The notes under the pieces are model-generated. The model did no database searches, had not been told where the DNA came from, and saw only the letters and a program-made list of their open reading frames with translations. Made by a program: the position numbers and the translations under genes. From assembly GCF_037975245.1 (NCBI RefSeq), contig NC_092567.1, positions 21,984,376-22,048,375 of the forward strand: DNA of 64,000 nt, written 5' to 3'. Below are positions 12,101-22,363 of this stretch, in pieces; position 1 is the stretch's first letter, and each line of letters starts with the position of its first letter. Origin of the DNA: Apostichopus japonicus. Its lineage: Eukaryota; Echinodermata; Holothuroidea; Aspidochirotida; Stichopodidae.

Positions 12101-13701
12101 ACAAAAATTTCAAATTGATGGTAAAGTGTCTTATAAACCACTTCAATGCGTGTGCATTTATCCATTTAAGATGGTGCTAAGTTTGTAGATGCTGGAAGAA
12201 AACTTATGGCACCTGTGCCCCCACCTAGCACCTCCCCCCTTCCCACTTTACTGCTAGCCCATCCCTCACTTACTCTTTCAACTAAAGCCTGGTTTACCAT
12301 TGCTCAATGTACAAAATTATATCGGTGGCAATTTGATGTGAAAAGAATTGTATGGGAAGTCTTTTTCACATGTACTGCAGCTGCCCCTGTTAGTGTGTTA
12401 TTTCTGGGATAGCTCTTCTGTTACATGCCTGAGCCTATATTACACTCTCTCATAAGATCTGTTGTATGTAACTATGAAATTATTGAAAGGGGTTTACTTG
12501 AAAAGCATCTGTTTGCATCGATTTTACTGCACATGAAACGCAATCAAATTGTCGTTTTTTTTTCTTTTCGTCATAGTTCGTCTAACCGGTGGACGTGATC
12601 CCTTAGAAGGACGTGTGGAGATTAACTACAATGGAGCTTGGGGTACAGTGTGTGCCGATGGATTTGATATGTTAGCTGCCAATGTGGTAAGTTATACTTT
12701 TTGCATCCCAGTAACTTAAAGGCATTGAAGACTCGCCCCAAACCACGTGCTGCCTCTCAAAAAAGTTACATATCTGTTGCTTGCAAGTGAAGTTTTTTTC
12801 TTGTCGCTACAAAATGCAAACAGTAATGAAACATGACACCTTGTTATCTTTTATCTAGACCTGAGATGTCCATCGCTGCTATGTACACTGCCGAAGGAAC
12901 AAACTAGCTATGTGATAATCCACTTGCTGAATTTTACAGCATAAAATAGTGGGAATGTCAGAGAGGGGGTGGGCATGGGGGTGAATGAGGGCTGGGGTTG
13001 GGGGAGATGGGTGGAAGATTTTGGGGATACAATGCAGTGAAACAGGTTTGACATTGGGGGGAGCCAGTGGTTAGACCAATGCTCAGTGACCAATGTACGT
13101 ATCTTGGGGTCGCTTAACAGCCCCTGTCACTTTTGAGAGGTCCAATTGTGAAACCTCGGATGGAATGAAGAGATATTTGGGTTAGTTTTCAAGATTAGGA
13201 AAAGTCGGTGGAATGGGTTATCTTATACGGTGATAGCTAACATTTTATGAGCATAAAAGTAGTGGTGTTGTACAGTTTGAAAGAAGAAAGTACGATGGTT
13301 TCAAATATGGAGTGAAAAGAATATTGCATCATAGTTAAGATCTGTAGTAAAGTTTCAAAAAATCATGCTGTTAAGAAGTTTCTTTCTCTGGAATGATGGA
13401 ATCTGGACTAAATCATCAATATTTCTTTGTCTGAGATACGCAGACTCCTAGCTATTTGTTGGTATCCTCCTTGCCTCTCCCTTCACAGTATACTCTCCAC
13501 TTTGTTCATTATCAGGTTTGCAGACAGGTGGGTTTCACTCGTGCTGTGGACGTCAAGCTGTTCCGACCAGGCACAGGGCCAATCATGTTAGACGAGGTCG
13601 AGTGTGAAGGGACAGAAACTCAGTTAGGGTTGTGTGCTCACAACGGTTTTGCAGTAACAGACTGCATTTACGACCAAGATATCGGCATAAGATGCGCATA
13701 A
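1..13701 (+). CDS. Multi-SRCR-domain secreted protein, 3' part of gene (15 exons)
   Basis: Tandem scavenger receptor cysteine-rich protein, 5' end outside the window. Coding exons: 1-113, 681-811, 1233-1431, 1676-1999, 2611-2789, 3550-3688, 4218-4544, 4951-5274, 6122-6451, 7642-8001, 8910-9233, 10562-10876, 11635-11955, 12577-12686, 13516-13701. Joined in frame they give the C-terminal half of one SRCR domain and 11 complete ones, each with the six cysteines of the group A type (LGF or MGY rather than LGC after the second). Every intron between domains is phase 1, so domain exons are symmetrical and easily shuffled. The stop follows the last domain directly, with no membrane span or tail, so this end of the protein is secreted or tethered only through the missing N-terminus. 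Family knowledge: multi-SRCR proteins (DMBT1-like, echinoderm SRCR receptors) bind microbial surfaces. The immune role here is inference. Exon junctions are predicted, not seen in transcripts. Confidence 0.92.
681..811 (+). CDS. SRCR domain 2, first exon
   Basis: Acceptor ATTTCAG|TT, donor CAG|GTAAAA, phase 1 in, phase 0 out. Encodes VRFVNG, the EGNVEVY strand and SLC. The domain is split here, before the VMC cysteine, and continues in the next exon. Confidence 0.85.
1233..1431 (+). CDS. SRCR domain 2, second exon
   Basis: Acceptor after a GTT repeat pyrimidine-like tract, donor G|GTGAGT, phase 0 in, phase 1 out. Encodes [23 protein letters not shown] and IICN. Completes six cysteines with the preceding exon. 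Confidence 0.88.
1676..1999 (+). CDS. SRCR domain 3 (single exon)
   Basis: A complete and typical SRCR domain in one phase 1-1 exon: [61 protein letters not shown]. Six cysteines. Confidence 0.94.
2082..2202. repeat. Degenerate ~20-bp GGCCCC-TAAT repeat
   Basis: Five to six impure units of the form GGGCCCCATTATTGACC in the intron after SRCR domain 3. It resembles a decayed minisatellite. Confidence 0.65.
2611..2789 (+). CDS. SRCR domain 4, first exon
   Basis: Phase 1 in, phase 0 out. Encodes a divergent front half with YICGDSF and VICKTMGY, then ends after ALNK. This is a different split position from the other two split domains. Confidence 0.82.
3550..3688 (+). CDS. SRCR domain 4, second exon
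   Basis: Acceptor CGATAG|AC, donor C|GTAAGT, phase 0 in, phase 1 out. Encodes LTCTGKE, LDCDHS, KTC and VSCKL, supplying the last four cysteines. The usual GTGPI stretch is replaced by a serine/threonine-rich segment. Confidence 0.84.
3815..4200 (+). mobile_element. tRNA-derived SINE, family 1, copy 1
   Basis: Inside the intron after SRCR domain 4. A tRNA-like head carries a Pol III A box (TGGTCAAGTGGTAAAGGC) and B box (GGTTCAAGCCC). A body containing GTGTCCTTGGGCAAGGCAC and CACCCAGGTGTATAAATGG follows, and a short (TAA)n tail ends it near the next acceptor. The body resembles the widely conserved central domain of many marine invertebrate SINEs, from memory the Nin-DC type. A diverged copy lies at 50409-50717. 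Confidence 0.8.
4218..4544 (+). CDS. SRCR domain 5 (single exon)
   Basis: Phase 1-1 exon. Motifs: [57 protein letters not shown]. Six cysteines. The GTGPIW motif is replaced by FNVPIW. Confidence 0.92.
4951..5274 (+). CDS. SRCR domain 6 (single exon, divergent)
   Basis: Phase 1-1 exon, acceptor CATCCACAG|CA, donor A|GTGAGT. Keeps six cysteines ([23 protein letters not shown]) but lacks the GTVCDD and GTGPIW core motifs, making it one of the most divergent domains here. Confidence 0.87.
6122..6451 (+). CDS. SRCR domain 7 (single exon)
   Basis: Phase 1-1 exon. Motifs: [56 protein letters not shown]. Six cysteines. Its splice donor, G|GTATGT, is continuous with the (GTAT)n end of a SINE. Confidence 0.94.
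6452..6706 (-). mobile_element. tRNA-derived SINE, family 2, copy 1
   Basis: Read on the minus strand: a tRNA-like head with A box TAGCTCAGTGGTTAACGCC and B box CGGTTCGAGTC, then about 170 bases of body, ending in a (TATG)n tail that on the plus strand starts exactly at the exon boundary. A second copy is at 19351-19589 with the same head, body (for example CGACATACATTAATCTTGG) and tail. Confidence 0.82.
7642..8001 (+). CDS. SRCR domain 8 with linker (single exon)
   Basis: Phase 1-1 exon starting with an acidic/proline linker (PEAPDTE), then [60 protein letters not shown]. Six cysteines. Donor G|GTATGT. Confidence 0.92.
8910..9233 (+). CDS. SRCR domain 9 (single exon)
   Basis: Phase 1-1 exon. 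Motifs: [72 protein letters not shown]. Six cysteines. Confidence 0.94.
9255..9508. mobile_element. Non-autonomous hAT-like element (MITE), 254 bp
   Basis: Starts TAGTGTTTACA and ends TGCAAACACTA, so the termini are inverted. The inverted homology continues through GGGTACCCG and GGTATCCGG motifs near both ends. An exact 8-bp direct repeat AATAATTC flanks it at 9247-9254 and 9509-9516, the target-site duplication length of hAT transposons. No transposase frame is present. Confidence 0.82.
10562..10876 (+). CDS. SRCR domain 10 (single exon, divergent)
   Basis: Phase 1-1 exon, donor T|GTAAGT. Short and divergent: [39 protein letters not shown]. Six cysteines kept, with no GTGPIW motif. The exon end and donor are tandemly duplicated 100 bases downstream. 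Confidence 0.88.
10840..10985. repeat. 100-bp tandem duplication over a splice donor
   Basis: AAGATGAATTGGTTGTCATG at 10841 recurs as AAGATGAGTCGGTTGTCATG at 10941, followed in both by GTAACCTGCTTACCAT. Copy 1 carries the working donor GTAAGT. Copy 2 has ATTAGT. Confidence 0.9.
11635..11955 (+). CDS. SRCR domain 11 (single exon)
   Basis: Phase 1-1 exon, near-consensus: [71 protein letters not shown]. Six cysteines. Confidence 0.95.
12577..12686 (+). CDS. SRCR domain 12, first exon
   Basis: Acceptor CGTCATAG|TT, donor GTG|GTAAGT, phase 1 in, phase 0 out. Encodes VRLTGG, EGRVEI and GTVCADGFD, and stops one codon before the VCR cysteine, 3 bases from the position used by domain 2. Confidence 0.88.
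12716..12890 (+). repeat. Truncated copy of a TTAA-flanked dispersed repeat
   Basis: Begins TTAAAGGCATTGAAGACTCG and shares about 170 bases with the reverse complement of 54132-54296, for example TTGCTTGCAAGTGAAG, TTGTCGCTACAAAATGC and CTAGACCTGAGATGTCCA. Only one end of the element is recognisable here. Confidence 0.75.
13516..13701 (+). CDS. SRCR domain 12, last exon and stop
   Basis: Acceptor TTATCAG|GT, phase 0. Encodes [34 protein letters not shown] and IGIRCA, then TAA. The segment between LGF and GTGPI is shorter than in the other domains. Nothing follows the last cysteine and alanine, so there is no C-terminal tail. Confidence 0.92.
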   Translation, partial: VCRQVGFTRAVDVKLFRPGTGPIMLDEVECEGTETQLGLCAHNGFAVTDCIYDQDIGIRCA

Positions 13702-14061
13702 TTTCATCAGCCTTCCTTTCCTCATTTCCTCAAAAAAAGATATAAACACAAATATCCTCATCATGTTATTTAAGACAGTAACAATTTAAGAAATTGTTGA
13801 GGTTTTTTTTTTCCCGTTCAATACATGTAAATCTTTTACTTCGCTTCGCCTCTTCCAAAGCTATGGTGGCTGGTTTGGTATTTTTCTTCAAATGACCAAA
13901 TCGATAATGAGAAAAAAGTTTTTCACAATCTTCAAGCCAAATGTGGTATATCGAAAAAGAACCGATTCAAGAATTAATTATTAAAATGATTTTACTGTTT
14001 GTGAAAAATTGTACAAAGTACAACTTATGTTACTTTTTGTCAATATTAACTAGATTAAATC

Positions 14062-14080
14062 AATAAAAATACTCAATAAA
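14062..14080 (+). terminator. Poly(A) signals of the SRCR gene
   Basis: Two AATAAA hexamers at 14062 and 14075, about 360 bases after the SRCR stop codon, in AT-rich sequence. These are likely cleavage signals for its 3' UTR. Confidence 0.55.
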
Positions 14081-14379
14081 AAATGAAATTTAGATTTTCC
14101 ACTTTTTTGTCCATATACTATTATAGTAACTTTTCTCCCAGCTTTTCAATTTCTTGTTGATAAATGAGAAATGTTCCTGTTGGTTGATAGATTGCTTGCA
14201 TATCAGTTTGCAGACATATAATAAATAAAAAAGTCCCAAGTTTTAAATAGTAAGGAGAAAAGTCGAAAGCTCTTTCTTCTCCAAAAACCAAGCGCAAAAT
14301 TTCCTGGTTTCTTTGTAACATGTAATTATACTTCAGCTGAAAACCTCTACAAAAGCATTTCAGTTTGTTTTAGGGGTGA

Positions 14380-14940
14380 ACCAAGGGTAAGAGAGGAAGA
14401 GTGAACCAAAGATGGAAGGGGAGGGAAGGAGGGGGGCATCAAGGATAGGGAAGGGAGGACAATGGGAGGAAGGGGAGGGAAAGGGGATCAAGGGTAAGGG
14501 AGAATGAAGGAGAAAGAAATGGAACAGAGATAGGAGGAAACTGGGGAGGGAACTGGGGAGGGGGAATAAGGGAGGAGGGAGAGAAGTTAAAAGAGAGATT
14601 GTTTGTTTGGGTAGGGGATTCATTGAGAGTAGTAAGGGCCAAGATGGGTATGCTGGAAAAGATGAAAGGGGAGGGAAGGAAGGGGGCACCAAGGATAGGG
14701 AAGGGGGGAAAATGAAAGAAAAGCAAAGAGATGGAAGCAGAATAGGAGGAAGGGGGAGGGAATGGGGACCGAGAGTAAGGGAAGGGAGAGGAGAATGAAG
14801 GTAAAAAAGAGATGGAAGGGAACTGGGGAGGGAAGAAGAGAGGAGATCGGAGAAGTTAAAAGAGGGATTGTTTGTTTGGGTAGGGGAGGTGATTGATTGA
14901 TTGAGAGTAGTAGGTGCCAAGGTGGGTATGCTGGACCATC
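14380..14940. repeat. GA-rich purine repeat with about 270-bp duplication
   Basis: Long purine-rich stretch on the plus strand. The block GTTAAAAGAG-GATTGTTTGTTTGGG...GGTATGCTGGA occurs at 14586-14655 and again at 14856-14935, so the tract is a degenerate tandem duplication. Its proline-rich minus-strand frames are composition artefacts. Confidence 0.8.
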
Positions 14941-15974
14941 CAAAGCACTCAATTCTGCCTAGAAATATAAATAAACCAACTTCTAGGTTGGACTAGGAGG
15001 GGTGTATTATTTTCACGAAATGAGAAGTAAACCTTATCTAAACATTTGCCTATGTGATAGAGATAACTATCGCGAACAACTTTCTGAAACAGCTAAGTAG
15101 ATAGTTGATTCCATTTGTGACATATCTCCAGGTTTAAAATTCCTTTACACACAAGACTAAAGCTAAAATGCATTTTCTTTTCAAAACGTTTACTTCAATG
15201 GTAACAAAAAAGATCTCTGTTCTTAATCTTTAGTTTTGAACATGATCGAACTTTGGTTTAAGGACAGGGGCAGTATGGCCCACCGGTTTACTTGCTTGGA
15301 ACCAGCGCACCACCAGGGAGGGGATCCAAAGACGCTGATTCTCACTTGGATGCGAAATTTTGCTTATTTCATACTAGACACCAAATGTGCCTCTTGTTTC
15401 AAGGCCCAAAGAGCTGCTGGTCAGATCACTGAGCTGATTGCCTATGTCCCTGTCCATCCTTATTTTAGTGCCAACCCCTTTTTTTTGGCACCATAAAAAA
15501 ATGGCAAGGGAAAGTGGGTTTCACCTCCTGGTGGCAGTGGTGGCACTATGACAAAATGGCAGCCTCTTGACACTTTAAATCCTGAACAAACAAAAAAGGA
15601 AGCTTTACCCTGAGAGATTTTGAGGGAGAAGAGGTTTTATGGTTGAGGTTAAAGGGACGGCACCCCTCTGTCCCTGTCTTTTACACCAGTGAATATGGAT
15701 GATATAAAATCAATACACTAGAAATCAAAATAATAACAAGGATTCAAATAAAATAACAAATGCCCAAAAAAACAGCAGATTTATTTTTCTCAACCTGTAA
15801 AGGTAAACATTATTAACAATAATATAATTTTCAATAATATTAATTCGATATCACGAAACATGGCAAAGGTTAGTAATACAAAATTTGATCCCTAAATATA
15901 TGCAAAATTTGATCTTACTAAAATTTCTGTGTGATGACAAACACATAAACACATACAGTAGTTTTATTTACATT

Positions 15975-16138
15975 CAGACCGAGGACCCCATTGTTTGTTT
16001 TTTCCATTGTTCGATATGCTTGTACCCTAACCTGAACAAAACCCCTTAACAATAGGCTTCTGAGGAGTATGTTGGATTGATTCTTTTCAAATGACATCTT
16101 GAGGACTAGGAATTCCTTTTGTTGAAGTCCTCGGTCTG
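15975..16138. mobile_element. Short inverted-repeat element (MITE-like), 164 bp
   Basis: Begins CAGACCGAGGAC and ends GTCCTCGGTCTG, a perfect 12-bp inverted repeat with no coding content between. No convincing target-site duplication was seen, so the superfamily is left open. Confidence 0.5.
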
Positions 16139-16487
16139 GATTTCAAAACAAGTGCTTGCACACAAAAGGTTAGTGGCATTCTATGACATTACTTATCAAT
16201 AAAAAAATTTTAAAAAATTTGCAGAACATTTTCAAAATCATATTTCAAATGGATATACGTCACATGATTCCATGAAGTTACTTATGACTATGAGTTAAAA
16301 CAGCTGTGAAGAATTTGAGGCAAGGATAAAAAGTTCAGTGAACTATTTCTCTCCATCAAAACCAGGAGTAACAAACTTTGTTGTCAGTTTTAATTAATTT
16401 TAATACTTAATGGCAGAATAAGAATTCTAAAAGATCATCAGTGTTGTCTCAACTTTTATGCAAATTTGGGTATTTTTCCTTTAAATA

Positions 16488-17005
16488 CTCAATACTACTT
16501 TCCTCTTTAAAACATGCACATTCCAATCGCAGTGCAACACTTTTTCTGCAACAGAACCTCATAAAAGCTTGATTGCAAATATAGTTAACTATGGGTTATA
16601 AACAAAGTTTTAAAAAAAAAATCAAAAACTGTCTCGTTCAGCCTGAGTTAAGCCTATGCTATGAATCCTGTTTTAAGATCAGAAAATACCATGAAAAACG
16701 AAGATAAGAATTAACTTATTGATGGAGGTTAACAAAAAATGATTTACTCAATACTACTTTCCTCTTAAAACATGCACATTCCAATAGCAGTGCAACACTT
16801 TGTCTGCAACAGAACCTCATAAAAGTTTGATGGCAAATAAAATGAACTATGGGTTATAAACAAAGTTTAAACAAAAAACTGAAACACTGTCTCGATCAGC
16901 CTGAGCTAAGCCTATGCTATGAATCCTGTTCTAAGATCAGAAAATACAATGAAAACCAAAGATAAGAATTAACTTATTGATGGAGGTTAACAAAAAATAA
17001 TTTTC
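16488..17005. repeat. 259-bp tandem duplication
   Basis: CTCAATACTACTTTCCTC begins both copies (16488 and 16747). They align through to GATGGAGGTTAACAAAAAAT with scattered substitutions and small indels, so the duplication is moderately old. Confidence 0.88.
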
Positions 17006-19090
17006 TAAACCAATATTTTTCATCAAAGTGTCAAGTTAAAGATCATGTTAACCTAAAAAAGCTGTTCTTTATCAAACTTGAAGACTATTATTGACGAAAA
17101 GCCCAAAAATAGGGGAAAACAAGATAAAAAATTTAATACTAATTAGCCTCAGCCTAGCAAAATGAAAAACTAAATGAAATGGCAACACAGGTACTTCATA
17201 ATAAATACTGGCGAGTAAAAGCATTAATATAAATGTTGTAAAATCCAATTATTCAAGCACAGGTAATTTGATTATCCAATTTACTGAACCCCCTCTGACT
17301 CTCCCCCCCCCCCCCCACCATTAAAAAGCCTCATTCCAAAGTAGAAACAGGTTGGGCAAAATATTGTACAGAGTAGACATATGCATTGTTAAGAGCCAGA
17401 GTACATTTTATTATAGTTTCGTTTATTTATTTTTTTTATTATAGTTTCATTATTTTCATTTTAAGGGTGTAATGCAGGCAACAATGAGTGCAAAAATTAT
17501 TTGGGTAAATTTGAATGAATTGATGATCAGTCAAGAAAGTCAAATAAGTTAAATGTAAGTATGAAGTGACTGTTTTAATTTTATTTAAAAGTATGCAAGT
17601 TAATTATAATAAATCAGTCAAGGCAAGTAGAATATAACATTAAAAAGTCATTACAGTCAAATGTTAAGTGAGGGTTACCCCTCTACAGTACCAGAAATAG
17701 GGTCAGAGAGGAATATAACTACGCCCTCTCATCCCTTCCCAAAAGTTGAGAGTAAATGCACATTCACAAGTAAATTAATTGTCCTATCAGCAGCCTTAAT
17801 CAATTGTCCATTGCACAAACCTCTGGAAGCTAACGCAGCATTTTTGGATATTCCTTTCTTCCTTTTAAACAATTGATTGGGGAGGGGGTGGGGTGGGGTG
17901 TGGGCAGGGGATGAAATACCCCTTATCCCCTTCCCTGTACCCCTGGCACATTATTCTTGATTTTGTATTTCAATTTCAACATTTTTATTTTTCCTGCTTT
18001 CTTTAAATATATGTTGACAGTCTCTAGAAGCAAATATTTAAGATAAATATTTAAATATTCAGAAAGTCCAAAAGTTAAAACTGAATGATGATTGTTTCAA
18101 AGGAAAATGTTAAAAAGACGGAATAGATACAGAGTCTCTATTTCAGCAAATTTTCAGCCTATTTCATGCAAAAAACAAACCACTTGAAGCATCTTAGGGG
18201 AGAATATCTAAAGCTATGGGAAAATAATACACATGAATTAGTTATACTAAAAACATTACAAGATGTAAAATATTGCCTGCTTAAATTGCCAGTTGATTAC
18301 ATAAAAAAAACATAAAGTTCTTCTGGGTAAGGGATCCAAACCCAAGGGCTTCTACCCCCCACCCCTCTACCCCCCCCACCCCATTCACTTCCAATGTCAC
18401 TGACTAGCATACCCCTAATAAAACTTTCAAAAAGGCGCACTAGTTTCTGTGCATTACAACATAATAAACTTACACAGAACTTGTAGTAACTCTTCCAAAA
18501 TAGCGAATTGAGTACGAAATCAGAAGAGTCACTTCCTGACAATAACGACTTTAGCCCCGAATTTTGTATGCAAGTTAGGCTAGTGCCAGATACATCTGGT
18601 ACATATGATGTGTTGTATGGTATAAAGTTGGTTGATACTTGTTCTGAAAGCATAGAATTATTTTTGGAGGTAGGATGCATAGTTGGTGATATTAATAATA
18701 CATATTCCTATCTAGGTATGTATAATACATATAACATTTAGTGAGATTTAAAAGACAGCCGATGTAAAGGCAAGGAGTACTTAATATTACCCTGAAGGCT
18801 ACAGCTTCCTGATATAACAATCCATCAACAACAAAAAAGCTTGATTATTTATCCTAAAGTTATTAATTCTTAAACTAGATCATCGTTGTTGTAGATTCCT
18901 ACCTGCATCATAGCAATAGGCTCTTTTCAACCTTTGTCTTTCAAAATTCAAAAACAAAATATACAAAAATTTTGATAAAATAAGATAAAATATATAAAAA
19001 AAATACCAGACATAAATTTAATGATGGTTCCTTTTCCTTGGCGCTAGAAGAACCCTTTTTGACGCTGTCATCTAAAGATGTAGGATACTC

Positions 19091-19229
19091 TCAAACCCTT
19101 TGAAAGAATCGTAGTTCTAGTACAAGGTCTATGTGTAAAAAGTCGGGTATGTAAGTAACGAAGAATCCCATGAGGGCGACACTCATGACCCACTCGGAGA
19201 AAGTACTTACGAGGTGAGCTGTGTACCCC
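19091..19229 (-). CDS. DRAM-like last exon, with apparent frameshift
   Basis: Begins GYTAHLVST in frame with exon 5, and SEWVMSVALMGFFVTYIPDF with a TGA at 19093-19091 in the next frame. The two parts join only if one base of an A4 run (T4 on the coding strand) near 19200-19203 is extra. The total length, 139 bases, is one more than a multiple of three. Both halves match the family, so this is a recent mutation or an assembly error. Confidence 0.75.
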
Positions 19230-22008
19230 TGTCATGAAAGGAAAAAAAGAGGGAGAGAATTTGTGGTAATTTGTCAGTCAGTTGATTCTAAAAAAATGTC
19301 AAATGAGAGATACAAGAGAAAGGAGAGGACATCATGTTCCGCAAGTTAAGTATGTATGTATGTATTTGTATGTATTTTAGTTCCTACGTCAAGCAGGAAC
19401 TCGTGAAGAAGCCATCATTATCAAAGCTGCAAGCTGACCAAAGCCAAGCTCTTACATTCATATTTAACGTCCGTGATTATGAATTGTCAACAACTCTGTA
19501 ACCAGACGACATACATTAATCTTGGAGTGACTCGAACTCAAGACCTTATGATTGAAAGGCACCGGTGTTAACCACTGAGCTAATACTCCTAGTCAACATG
19601 TGAAAACAATTAAAGGTTTCCCAGACCTGCCAACTCTCCTGGTTTGTACCAGGAGTCTTCCAGGCTTTCAACCCCCCCCCCCCCCCCTTGATTCTCTCTG
19701 CACATGTAGTCGCATAAGGCCATAACACTGTCTGTCCGAATCTGACCTATTCTGTGCTGCTGCTTTGGTCACCTTCTAGCTCCTCCAATTAAATTTTTGA
19801 GAGCAATCTAACATATCCTCCAAATTCTATATGCCAACCTCCCAGCTAAGAGGTGATTTATAAATTGCTATCAGAAGTGTGCAGCTAATATGCTTTTCAC
19901 CCCCGTTGGGAACGTGGAGAAAATTCACCTTTGTGTTTGGGGAAAACAATTGTATAAATAGCATCGCTAAGATTAATTAGCCAACATTTAATTTTTACGT
20001 AACTCTTATAACTGCATCTTGTTTTTTGTTGAATATTTACCTCAATTTTTTTGAGATGATAAAAATTGTTTATTTTCCTTATCTTCCTGAAAGACATGTT
20101 GGCAGCTGGTATTTCCCTCTCCCACCTTCCCCCACCTCAAACTCATCTCCATGGTAACACTAATGGACTTACCCCATCTTCAGGTCCCCAGTAATAGTAA
20201 GACTTATGGACATGGTGTTTGTTCCATCCGGCTTCTGCAAAATGTGAACCTACAAGACCTACGTAGATGTGAAAACTAAGGAAATATATTAAATATCGGA
20301 GTAACTATCAGAAGGGAACGTTAAGGGTCGTGGTAACGTGTTCAACTAGAATATGGGAGAAACGGAATCGACCTCTGGCCGCAGTGTAATTCTGTACCAA
20401 GTTCATCAATACTTAAAGATGTCGCTTTTTCCATGACCCGGGAAGGAATATTTAATATATTAATATGGATATTGAAGTGCTACAAGCATATTGTCCATCT
20501 GTTATATCAGAGTATCCTATCAAAGGTAGGCCCGTTATGCAAAATCTCCATAACATGTATCATATTATATATATATATTTGTCGCAGGTTGATATATGGT
20601 TGGAGAAAAATATTGCTCCGATATCATATGACGTTACGCAGGTCGCATGAACAGTGGGTTTTTGAAATCCTCCTCTCTGGTTGCAGAAATTTTGCATACA
20701 GCCTCTCTGCTCATTTGTGTATTAGATGGAGAGGTATACACTGAATGTGGAATCGTTTGAATCAAACATACTTTTGTGTTTGTGGATTAAATCAATGGTA
20801 ATTGAATCAAAGATCAATCCAACCAATCACATTGAGCATCCTTCAAAACAAGATTGGCAAAACTGATCTAACTCAAGTTTCAAGGCTCCTACAGATATGT
20901 TTACACCAATTGAGTATTATATGAATGAATAATAACAGGTTAAATTAGGCAAATTTCAGCCAAAAAATTTGATCGGACTGTATTATGGTGCTTTAAAATG
21001 TAATTAATCAACGACTGGTGAGTTTTTACACAAAGACTAGACTTATTAAACAGTGAACCCATTAGGCTACACACATGATGTAAATTTGTGTTCAATGGTG
21101 TAATGGAGTTCATTCTGATACAGATCTAACTCAAGTTTCAAGGCTCCTACAGAGATGTTTACACCAATTGAGTATTATATGAATGAATAATAACAGGTTA
21201 TAGTAGGCAAATTTAAAAAAAAAATCAATTGAACTGTATTATGCTGCTTTAAAATGTAATTAATCAACGACTTCAGCATCAGGAGAGTTATTACACAAAG
21301 ACTAGAATTATTAGACTAACAGTGAACCCATTAGGCTGTACACATGGTGTAAATTGGCTAAACATCTTTACCACCAAATCACATTGTCTGTGTTATGGAA
21401 TTCATTCTGATACTGATAATTCAAAAAGAATATAAAACGTCGGTTTTGCTTTTGGAAGAAGCTAGATTCTTGCTTGGATCAAAATATTTGACCCTCCTAA
21501 CCTTTTACCGAACTTTATAGGAAATGCATGATGCTTTTGGTTTACTTTCGACTGATGACAAAAGGATACATGACACAAACGAAACAGCTGCGAGAGTCGT
21601 CAGGGCCAAGCGGAGATGACAGGCCCATCTTTCATTCAGGTGAAGTCGGTTTATTTTGTATGAGATGTATGTATGAGCAAAGCAATATACGATTCCAAAC
21701 CCAAACAATAGCAAAGCACCAAGATAGTGGACCTCCATAACGTGAGTGTCCTGAAAATGGTGGGAAAGAAATATCATAAATGGACAGTGTGACAGACACA
21801 CACATACACACAAACAAGCAAATATAAACAGCAGCAAATGTCAGAAAGATGGAATTTAAACTGGACAATATCAAATCTAATTATGGCCAAGCACAACTGG
21901 AATTCCTCTCCCCCCTCCCCCCTCCCCCAGTTTGGCTGATAGAGAAAAGACAAAGAGAGAAGGCTGTATTTACAGTACTTCTTTCTGATTATGCTTCCTT
22001 GAAAGGTT

Positions 22009-22057
<49 letters not shown>

Positions 22058-22313
22058 ATGTGCCAACGCTGGTCGGCACTGGGCGGCCCCGCCCAGCACT
22101 AAAAATTACCGCCCAGCACTGTCTTAAAAATCGTGATTCCCGCCTAGCACTATTTTCATCTTAAATCCCGACATTCCTACAATATATTTCACCAAAAAAA
22201 AATTTAAAAATGTAAATTGTTAGCAAAACTAGTGTGTGTGCTTTAACAGTTACACAAGTGCCAGCATTTGGCATCTGAGCACCTACAAAAATCAAAAATT
22301 TCTCAAATTTCTC

Positions 22314-22363
<50 letters not shown>

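Larger units (their letters stand above)
13702..19090. other. Intergenic/UTR gap between SRCR and DRAM-like genes
   Basis: The two genes converge here, so the gap holds both 3' UTRs. No conserved coding sequence was recognised. It contains the GA-rich repeat (14360-14940), an inverted-repeat element (15975-16138), a 259-bp tandem duplication (16488-17005) and poly-C/poly-G tracts. The open frame at 15236-15496 has no recognisable family. Confidence 0.6.

Noticed and set aside
14360-14952. Proline/serine-rich minus-strand open frames
   Set aside because: They are produced by the GA-rich repeat on the plus strand; no domain or splice support.
15236-15496. 86-codon open frame in the intergenic gap
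   Set aside because: No family resemblance; it shares loose words with 52860-53060, so it is more likely an old dispersed repeat.
19195-19215. Extra intron in the DRAM-like last exon starting at GTAAGT
   Set aside because: The intron would be about 10 bases and lacks an acceptor; a frameshift explains the data better.
21505-21545. Downstream donor (GTAAAA) for DRAM-like exon 4
   Set aside because: It gives phase 2, which breaks the reading of exon 5; the GTAAAC donor at 21545 keeps frame.
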